Source: Larix kaempferi (lineage: Eukaryota; Streptophyta; Pinopsida; Pinales; Pinaceae). Taken from it: a stretch of DNA of 64,000 nt. A program made the translations under genes and the position numbers. Numbering within the stretch: the stretch's first letter is position 1; each line of letters opens with the position of its first letter. The notes below the pieces were generated by a model, which had not been told where the DNA came from, did not search any database, and was given only the letters and a program-made list of their open reading frames with translations. The stretch is from NCBI GenBank assembly GCA_027924585.1, contig BSBM01000637.1, positions 1,116,001 to 1,180,000 on the forward strand. The letters run 5' to 3'. Shown in pieces: positions 55,918 to 64,000 of this stretch.

Positions 55918-57178
55918 CTAGAACAAGCATCTTTTCACTACCCTTCTGAAGATTTCCTCATTCGTAGCGTTGGGTGATTCTATTCGAATAATCTCAGCAT
56001 CTTCTTTGTTTGAAGTAGATAAAGAACAACTATATTCACTTGCTTCAAAATGTGAAACTGGATCTAAGTCAATGATAACTCTATCGGTTGAGCCAGATAA
56101 TGGCGTGTTCATGCTTTCTCTTGATTTTTCAAGCGGAATGGGTAAATCAACAACACTAATACTTCCATCCTGGTTACTTCCTAGAGTAACCGACATTTCC
56201 TTATGTTTTGACATAACCGGCCCTTTTGTAGACTTAAAATATGATGTAATATTGAGTTGCTTTCCAGTGGAGGCTGCTCTCCCCTTCTTTATTTTAGATA
56301 CTGACTTGTTCCTTCCCTTTACAGCCTGGAGATAAATTTTAGAATGTTAGACTAAATAATACTGAAAGAAAACAAAATACAGAACATATTTTTAATACAT
56401 ACCTTTTCATGCTGAAATTTATCCACCAGCTCAGGACATGCAGACCTAACAAGCTCGATGTCTTCATCTGTCGTTATGAATAGAGATCCTTCAACTGTCT
56501 CAACCTCCATTGCATTATCATCTTCATCAAATTCATCCTGAATTCTATGAACCTCTGAGACACTTTTCTTCTGCTGCTGGAAGGCTTTAGCCTTCAAGCC
56601 TAACCAGTCATCATCAGTGCACTCAGAATTTACATGTTTCCATTTCAGCACATAGAAGGATCGGGAGTAACGGACTTTAACATGTTCAATTGAATGTGGA
56701 GTGTATCTATTATACAGAGTCCAATTTTTTTGTTGTGCATTCAACCCTGCCTTACTTGCAGCCATATCCCTCAGAAACAAAATAGAGCATAGAGGGAGGA
56801 TTTTCTGGCGTGTGTATGAACGATCCCAGTACAAGTGATATCCTAAGAAGTCTTCAAGAAGTTCCATTTGAGGGGATTTCCATGAAAAGGATTTCACAAA
56901 CTTTTGCTGATCTGCTGGAAAAAGCATGTGTGTTAACTTAGATTATAGATATTTACAAACGCATAATGAAATCCAAAGAAAGTACTAATCAAAGTACAAC
57001 TTAATTATAGAAAGAAAGATCATGTTAGAATTTAAGGCACACCAGGAAGACCTGTGGTTTCTTGACCAAGAAATATATCAACAATTTCTTCATTTGGAAA
57101 TCCATTAGTTGCTCGAATTTTAGCAAAAATCTTTGATTGCCAGTCCAGACATTTCTTATGTTCTTTTCTCCTCTTCTC
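55918..57178 (-). CDS. GEN1: GEN1-type Holliday-junction resolvase, last three exons of a partial gene
   Basis: Exons are 57178-57043, 56914-56403 and 56325-55918 on the minus strand. All four inner borders fit GT-AG and keep the frame. The first visible exon reads EKRRKEHKKCLDWQ and ends NEEIVDIFLGQETTGLP (helix-hairpin-helix side of the XPG fold). The second has FLGYHLYWDRSYTRQKILPL, then SIEHVKVRYSRSFYVLKWK, the chromodomain-like part typical of GEN1. The last exon contains a PCNA-binding motif QLNITSYF and an acidic Ser-rich tail. GEN1 is a nuclear Rad2/XPG-family nuclease that cuts Holliday junctions symmetrically. The XPG-N and XPG-I nuclease exons are not found and would lie beyond 57.2 kb, upstream in large introns. 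SEND1 is the close alternative. No lesion is seen. Confidence 0.75.
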
Positions 57179-58840
57179 CTGACGCATGAATTGAATACAA
57201 TTAGACCAATGCTCCACATGTTAGCAGCATGGAAATGTAATACTGATCAAACTTAAAAAGAAAAACAATATTGAGATGCCATGTTACATTCATTCAACCC
57301 TCAGAAATGGTAAGAGATTTTATGACACAGCAGTCCCATATTCCTCCAAATTGTGGAAGCTTATGGAAGCATTGGAATCTTTATCAGAATTATAGCTATT
57401 ATGTCCACACTATCAAAAGATAGAACAATAATACCCCAAGACGTGCTCCAATCCAAAAGATTGAACGAGTGAAATACAACCTACCATAGTTGAAGGTTGA
57501 GTCTGTCCCAATGGTGCATAAAATTCCAAGAGTCAAGACTGCCAAAGAATGCCTTTCAAATCCAGATATAATGTTAACGGAGCACCAAAACATAGTGACA
57601 TATTCCTGACCATCCAAGTTCCCCTGCGAGGGACATCTTTAGGAGATGCAGCTACAAACAGTAACTGAAATTCAGCCTGAAACTGAATGAAATTACTTTG
57701 GCTTTCAGTTTGCTTGGTTGTAATTTTTTTGTGGAAACATTGTTGTGAAGTTACTTCCAATTAGGGTCCTCATCCCCTTTCTCTTGGGGATCCGTGGAGT
57801 TTTAAGCAAGAATTAGCTCTACTCCTGTGAGTTCACCAACGTGCTTTCTGCTGCAATGTTGAGTTGCTCCCCATAGGGGCCCAGGCTCATATTTAGCTTT
57901 CATGGACCCGGCTTTTCCTGGTTCCCTTGTTGTCTGCATGATGTATCTACCTTGAATTCTGTTGTACTTATTTGTTCGTTGAGGTAATATATGAATCATT
58001 TAAAAAAAACATACTGACATATTATGCCCAATTATGGAAAAAATACAGGAACTACGTCACAAAACAGCTGGATACTGCCAGTTTTAGAAATACAAAAAAA
58101 AACAAATATACTGCCTTTTTGGGTGTGGAAGATCTAACTTGGAAAGAAGGATAATCTGTGAATGCACTCCCACCTTATCTATTGATGTATCATAAAGATT
58201 CCAGGTGATTTCTTGATAGATTTTCTAATAATGACATCGAATGGCTAATAATTTGTCACAGGTGCCACACAATAACTTTGCCATTAGCAGCCATTCTATC
58301 TCTGCTACCAGAGGAGAAAAGGCCTGACAACCTGGCAGGATTCCTACGTAATCTATGATTAAAACAACCATGCGAAGTGGACAAGAAACTACTATATACT
58401 TTTAATGGTACCGTGTAGATATCAGCATATCCAAAAGGAAGCAGCCAGTTCAACTTGCAGTTTGTTAGTTTGAAGATGAAGCACCCATTTCACCAGAGAA
58501 ATACTTCAACATTGCCACTATTAAGTCGTCCAAAAATATTGGTAGGGAACAACGGGTGGTGTTACTCTAGAAAAGAATATAGGAACTGCTAAACTAGGCA
58601 AACATAGCTCCAGAGTCCATATATTAGATCCTCTGACAGTTTATCACAGAGGAAGTTGTCATGGATGTCAAAGTTCCTCAATAATGTGTCTACAAGTGGC
58701 CTTAAATATCCATGGAATTAAATGTAAGGTGTAAAAGATATGATTCAAGCATTCAAAGTAGATATAATGTGTCTCAAAGTTTGTATTTAGTTTAAAACCT
58801 GTGCGACCAGATTCGTGGAGTCTTGAGGCTGGATCTGCGT
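57179..58840. other. Probable intron of the GEN1-type gene
   Basis: No exon of the nuclease domain or other gene is recognised. Frames on both strands are short and motif-free. Confidence 0.45.
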
Positions 58841-58912
58841 TTTGGACCCGTTGCCGCCGAGATGCACACCTGGGGGAAGAGAGCGCAGCATAAATCTTTC
58901 TAAGCTGCTCGG

Positions 58913-59010
58913 TGTGGCCTTGGGGGCAAGCAAAGAGTCAGGTGCTGTCACCTGATCCTGACTGCTCCGTTTAGGCAAACTCCTAACGAAGCCAAGGGGG
59001 GTAGACCCTA
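58913..59010. other. Conserved structured block of repeat B
   Basis: CCTTGG pairs with CCAAGG. Inside, CAGGTG-CTGT-CACCTG is a perfect hairpin (the repeat A version is CAGGT...ACCTG), flanked by AGTC/GACT, and TTAGG/CCTAA forms the third stem. Confidence 0.5.
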
Positions 59011-59764
59011 CTGAAAAAGGTTGCTAAGGCTTTTTAGTTTTAAGTTGAATGATTGGAAATAGTGTTTTTTAGGAGTTTTTAAATGAATGGAAAAAGATTT
59101 AAACCAAGTTTACTCGCAAAATTGATGATACATCCACAACATACAATTTGAAGGATAGCAAACTGAATAAAAAATTCATCCACAACATGATATGATAATC
59201 AACAATAACTCACGACAGATAATAAGCAAATAGAGTGATTTGAACAATTGTCGTTGCGGAAAGACCAATGCTAATGGAGTCACTGTCTGTTGGAGTGCTA
59301 AAATAACCGTTGTGCAAATGCTTCTTGGTTTATTTTAATTATATGATTTTGAAGATGAGGCTGAATTATTGAGGAAGGGGGATTTCCGATATACCTTGTG
59401 GTACAGGAAATGTGTCCGGAATGTGATCTAGGTGGCTCCGTACAAGGACATGTGGGCTGGAATGGAGTCTCAAGAGCGGTGTTCAATACTACACCAACAA
59501 GGATGTAGTCTAACTGGTGCTCTGAGGTCACCTCCCAGTGGTTCCCGCGTCCTTAGTTAGAATTTCCCCACTTTCGATCACAACGAAGCAATGCTGGATT
59601 TTCGTTGGTTTTCGCGGGACTTGATTTTATTAACGAGTTTTTAATTAAGTGTGAAAAATTATTAAGTGCAAAATAGATGCTTTTGATATCCCAAAGCTCA
59701 GACCAGCCCGCGATGGGTAGAGCATATGCGTTGTTTGCAAAATTATTCGTTCCAATTTTATTGA

Positions 59765-60210
59765 CTCTCTGATAGAGAGCACTCTTGTGATCCGCTAAAA
59801 GCGTGATTCAAGAGATTTATGAGTTGGTAAATTTTAAGATTGACTCTCCGATAGAGAGCACTCTTGATCCGCCTTATGGCGAGATTCAAGAGATTTTAAA
59901 GCAGAAAAAGAAAAATTTGAAGCTAACTACACTTGCAAAAATGAAACTTCCTAGCAAACTTTGATTACTTATAAAATAACAGAAAAAGAAAAAGCTTTTT
60001 TAAACTAAATAAAGTAATCTAACATACTAATGTTCTAATTTGTGTGCAGGTAAAAAGCAAATAAATGAAAAGTAGATACTGGCTTCCCCCAAATGGGGGA
60101 AGAAGGGTGTGGGAGCCATAATCCCACTTGCTTTTTATTAATGTTTATTACAATTAAAATAACTCTCTGATAGAGAGAGCTCTTTATCCGCAAAAAGCGA
60201 GATTCAAGAG
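59765..60210. other. Three double-hairpin motifs and a twin hairpin in repeat B
   Basis: Copies lie at 59765-59814, 59844-59892 and 60163-60210. Each begins CTCT(C)(C/T)GATAGAGAG and then has CTCTT...TTCAAGAG. The inner stem is CCGC/GCG, CCGCC/GGCG or CCGC/GCG, replacing the ACTTTGTC/GACAAAG and ACTTG/CAAGT stems of repeat A. The twin hairpin CTTCCCCC-AAAT-GGGGGAAG with GTGGGA/TCCCAC lies at 60083-60127. Confidence 0.75.
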
Positions 60211-61510
60211 ACTTATGGGCCTAAGAAGGCAAAGGGATAGCAAGGGTTTGAAGGAAAAGTGAAAAGTTCTTAGTTTAAGCTCCAAAAGGACTTATTTCCT
60301 CGTTATCCTGTAAAATGAATATGCAAAACCAGCAAACAAAAGGATTTTGTTAATGCATTAGTACATGGATATACATTAAGAAAATTTACACTTTCGTACT
60401 TGAAAAAAGTTTTCAAAGATTACTACAAGTACTTTAATGGAAACTAGATCTAGCTAATGAATAACTTGAAACTCTTTCAGATCTAGTATTGAAGCAAATA
60501 GAATCTAAAGAATAAACACTTTTTAGATCTAGATCTACTTGCTTTGTAACAAAATAAGGGAAAAAGTTTAATTTTGATTTAAGGAGAGGCGAGAAAAGTG
60601 GAACCAATCCCAAGCTTGAGGATTGTGGAGGCTTATGGAGATCTGCAAAAAAAACAATTTATTAGCATGAGATCACTTGGTTCATATTGTTGGAGAGGAA
60701 GAGAATCCAACTTAGGTTCGCTTCCAAATCAACCTAGATCCTGCATCAAACTCTCATACACTTACAAGAACAAATGGATTAAATCTAGAAGATATAGATA
60801 GTAAGAAAACATGAAGAGTAATTGTATATCTGACTACGCATACTACTCCCTATTCTTTCACTAACATATCAAAAGAAAACAAGTCAAAGACTATGAATGA
60901 ATACTTCTATGGGCTCAAAGGTCTTCTTAGCTAAACAATCCACAAATTCACAATAATAAGCATATGAAAGCATAACAAGGTTATACCTCAAACATAGACA
61001 TGCAACACAATGTGGATCCTGCACACCTCCTTTGACCTCCAAAGTCTCAACAAATTCTTATTAAAAATATGAAGTAGATGAGCAAAGGTTCGATGCTAAT
61101 CCACCACTAACAATGGAGCTTCGACCTTGCTTTTATTGAGTTACACGAGGCGAGGCGAATGCATGAAAGGAGAGGCAAATATCACAAAGGAGGAGTGATT
61201 TGCGTTGATTGAAAGGCTTGGAGCTCTTGGTTGTTGGGATGTGATGAGGCGGTTGCCACCTCATGAGAGGGGCACCCCTCTCACATTGGTACCAACGCCC
61301 ACCACTTTGGAGTATTCGCCCACCAAACTTGTGAATGAATCCGCCCACGAGAGGGAGGACCACGCTTTTCATCCTTTGATTCCATTCGCTTACCTTATCT
61401 CTTATTTTGGCATGCGCTTTATATGCCTCATATGGTCGCCTTCCTAATTAATTTAATATGCCACCCTTTCCAAACATTTCTTAAATCATTTTTGGATTTT
61501 TTAAATTTTA

Positions 61511-63249
61511 TATACTTGGTGCAATTTGTAGCATCATTAGTAATTAAGTGTTGTTTTGTAGCATTTTTAGGAAAAATGCCACAAATGACTAACTAGTCGC
61601 CCGAAACCCAGGAAAAGTGTGTCCTAGGTTAAAGAGGACGCTTTGAGCATCAAAACGAGCCCCCCCCCCCGCCAAATTCCGCCTCCAGATGAAGCTTTTA
61701 TTACATTTTGATTTTTTTCAATTAAACCATTAAAAAATGGACTAATTTACAGAAAAATTTATTTTTTTCGGAATGAAACCAAACTCCTAGGGGACCTAGT
61801 GCATGTCCATCCGACCTAATTTAGATGGATAGCATGTAAAAAATACATAGACACATAGACTTTAATAGCCTCCCTAGGTTCGACCACCATGAGAATACTC
61901 CAGCTTTGGAGGTATAAGTGAAAAACTCAGGAATTATACGCCACTGAAGAGTAGCGCATAATTCCTAAGGAAAAAACACTCTAGAGTATCCCCCTAATAG
62001 CCAAACCTGAGGTAAGCCAAGTCTTTTACAAAATAATCATGCTTAGAACGACTTATTACAATTCCCCCAAGGGACCCTGGACATGCAATTATTACAAAGG
62101 GGCCAAAATTGGCCCTACAAAACGTCTTCTGAACTTCTGAACATTGAACATGTTCATAAAACTGGCGGCTCACAAGAAGTCCAACTATGGTACAAAATAG
62201 TTGGTAACATTCGGCTCCAACTGCGGGACGAGCACTCGTTTGATTTTCAATCAAAAAGAGTGTTCGAGAATCCTAGACTCTCTGGTTCCTGCACAAAAAC
62301 TGAAGTGCATTAGTCCCACATATACATGATAAATATGCCAAATAAAATCCAACATATAAAATATAAATTACAATTTACAAATGTTAGTATACAACATTTA
62401 ATATCCTAATGAACTTGGATCAAGCTGATGTAGACATGATGCCTAAGTTGAATAAGCACTCTCTAAACAACTTATCCATTTGTGAGGCACAGCCCTTCCC
62501 TTTGTTATTTGTCCGACACAGAGTATAGCTTCCCCTCTCCCTTTCATAGAATCTTTTGGTTGAGTTTGGTCAAGTCATCCCCTTTACCTAGCCTTCTTCT
62601 TAGCCTTCATCCTTAGCTAGCAGTTAGGCCATGTCCAATGGGTGAGTTTGTCATTTAAGCTATTGTGCAAGTAAATATAAATAACAATGTAATGTGTAAA
62701 TGATAAATGCCACTGAATGATGTTTATACTTTAAGTTAAGTTGTAGGTATGATTAGAGGAACATGTCTTAGTTTGTTGATATAATTTGTCCTTGGTTGTA
62801 TCTTGACCTAGTCAAACTTAGTTTGACTATGGTCATTCTTGGGATTCGTGATGATTTGGACCATGTATGCCTATGGATGATGATTGATGGTCCCACATGC
62901 TCTTGTTGATGATACCATATGGTGGACATATGATTCGTATGATGGTTGATGCAGTTCAGCAGATTTATTATTATTTCCAGATCATCAGATTATGCACTGT
63001 CCAGATATGGTGGACCCTATTGTTGACCCCTCAGGTCAACCTATGGTGTATGAGTACACATTCCTAGTAGATTTGGGTGTTCTGGATCCAATGAGACACT
63101 TATCATTCAGTTCCAGGTACTTCTGACAGAGATAGAGGCAGTTATCCACATGATGACCAGATTTGGGCTGTTTTCCCAGCCTATCCAGCAGGGGCCGTGA
63201 GAGGCGAGTTCACCTAGGGCGCTGTATGAGGTGAGGGTGGTCCAGCCAC
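61511..63249. other. Unclassified sequence after repeat B
   Basis: It includes a C10 run near 61661 and AT-rich stretches. It may include more of repeat B or GEN1-type intron. No gene is recognised. Confidence 0.35.
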
Positions 63250-63537
63250 TTGATTTTACCATTCTACCCCCCTCCCAGAGAGCCTGGTGGGCTTAGTTTG
63301 ACAACGCAGGCACTCCAGGTGTCAGTTTGGGCAGTATCACAGTTACCGAGGCAGATAAAAAATGGAATAAAAGGATCACTGAGGAATTCGATTTGGGCAA
63401 CTGAGGCAAGGTTTTGGCATTTGGTCTTCACAGAGGTCTTCCAAGGTGAACCCCCCATCTTCCAGCCAGATATCATCAGTCACTTGGGTCCACAGAGGCC
63501 ACAAGAGGCCTTTTACTGCATGTCTCACAGATTTTGA
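63250..63537 (+). CDS. Short open frame before an LTR-like promoter, unidentified
   Basis: 95 codons, starting MILPFYPPPREPGGLSLTTQ. An alternative frame over the same DNA (GVSLGSITVTEADKKWNKRI) looks equally protein-like, so a frameshifted retroelement ORF is possible. I recognise no domain. The following LTR-like sequence suggests a retroelement 3' end. Confidence 0.25.
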   Translation: MILPFYPPPREPGGLSLTTQALQVSVWAVSQLPRQIKNGIKGSLRNSIWATEARFWHLVFTEVFQGEPPIFQPDIISHLGPQRPQEAFYCMSHRF

Positions 63538-64000
63538 GGACAGGATTTGATCATTTGTATTATTTGGGCATAGTATTTTATATTATTGTGCCATGGGGAT
63601 GAGCTCATAAGGATTGATGCCTCCTAGCCCCACCATGAGCTTTTTGAGTCATGTCCATGTCTTATGAGGTGGGCCCATGTGTCTTAGCCCCGTCCTAGTG
63701 ATGACGTCACCCACCATGAGTCACTTTAGGCTATGACGTCACCTCTATTTTGTGTGATCCATGTGATCTTTTATGTTGGCTCATCTTAGCCATTGATTTG
63801 ATTATGAGATCTTTTAATCTCAACCACTCATCTTGTTGTATTGTAAAGTGGTTTTGAGATCTAGGGTTTTGGTCTTTATTATCCTATATAAGGAGGAGAC
63901 CCCCCTCATTGTAAAGCACCTTTGGGCTCTGGAAAACTTGGAATGAAAATAATATTTTGGAGATCTACTTCTTGGCTTTGATTGGGTTACTCTTGTATAT
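63538..64000 (+). repeat. LTR-like promoter sequence running off the window
   Basis: A strong TATA box and a short leader with CTCATTGTAAAG resemble an LTR U3/R boundary. A start is not defined (TGAGGACAGG near 63534 is one candidate) and the end lies outside the window. Confidence 0.4.
63645..63893 (+). promoter_or_regulatory. bZIP-site cluster and TATA box
   Basis: Palindromic TGACGTCA lies at 63702-63709 and 63734-63741, starts 32 bp apart. TGAGTCA lies between them (63717-63723) and again at 63645-63651. CTATATAAGG at 63884-63893 is the TATA box. TGACG-type sites bind TGA/bZIP factors that respond to stress hormones in plants. Confidence 0.55.

Larger units (their letters stand above)
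58841..61510. repeat. Repeat B: second copy of the unclassified structured repeat family
   Basis: It is collinear with repeat A (6901-10455) in the same window orientation: GAGATGCACAC start, structured block (58913-59010), three CTCTC/GAGAG hairpins (59765-60210), twin hairpin (60083-60127), GACCTCCAAAGTCTC (about 61032), and an AATCATTTTTGG end (about 61488). No protein is shared between the copies. The GC-rich TTTGGACCCGTTGCCGCC just before it (58841) resembles a gypsy primer site but is not present before repeat A. It lies in what is probably a GEN1-type intron; ends are approximate. Confidence 0.72.

Noticed and set aside
58787-58978. 63-codon minus-strand frame over the repeat B start
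   Set aside because: It overlaps the structured noncoding block and is not conserved as a frame in repeat A.

Overview
The window is nuclear DNA of a seed plant. Most of it is layered, decayed LTR retrotransposon sequence. Two host genes show only their 3' ends, with GT-AG introns. The dominance of old, heavily mutated copia and gypsy elements and the sparse genes fit a very large genome, and a gymnosperm is my best guess. That is an inference; nothing here identifies a species. I see no prokaryotic genes, rRNA, tRNA or CRISPR array.

Region 1 (1-14.4 kb). The 3' half of a Ty1/copia element (reverse transcriptase, RNase H) carries two unusual tandem arrays between RNase H and its 3' LTR (2420-3024). 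Next comes a structurally complete Sirevirus-like element on the minus strand (3112-13635). It has 2.4-kb LTRs, an exact 5-bp target duplication (TCCTT), a tRNA-Met-type primer site and an intact gag, but no pol. Where pol should be lies a 3.5-kb repeat ('repeat A'). The 3' part of another copia LTR ends at 14446.

Region 2 (14.4-24 kb). This holds the 3' exons of a tRNA isopentenyltransferase (IPT2-type zinc finger) and a 26-bp perfect palindrome just beyond its stop codon. A small copia LTR with a duplicated LTR/primer-site junction follows, then a decayed ORF with a CCHC knuckle and a minus-strand coiled-coil pseudogene.

Region 3 (24.3-41.3 kb). Two diverged, inverted copies of a long Tat-type LTR (24349-26936 plus; 33438-36122 minus) flank a nest of decayed copia and chromovirus-like gypsy pieces. 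The right copy belongs to a 5'-truncated Tat element on the minus strand: RT, RNase H, integrase, a second RNase H downstream of integrase, and an antisense spliced plant-mobile-domain ORF next to the LTR.

Region 4 (41.3-55.9 kb). Diverged direct repeats precede a hAT transposase pseudogene. Its C-terminal part is separated from the rest by a complete-ended copia element (47072-52246, target duplication CGAAC). That element has pol but no gag.

Region 5 (55.9-64 kb). The last three exons of a GEN1-type Holliday-junction resolvase lie on the minus strand, with a PCNA-binding motif near the C terminus. A second copy of the unclassified repeat ('repeat B', from about 58.86 kb) lies upstream, presumably in an intron. 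The window ends in an LTR-like promoter with a cluster of bZIP sites.

The most interesting signal is the repeat A / repeat B family. It has no visible protein, yet the two copies share the same ordered series of short hairpins. The loops and paired motifs are retained while stem bases differ in compensating pairs, which suggests selection on nucleic-acid structure.
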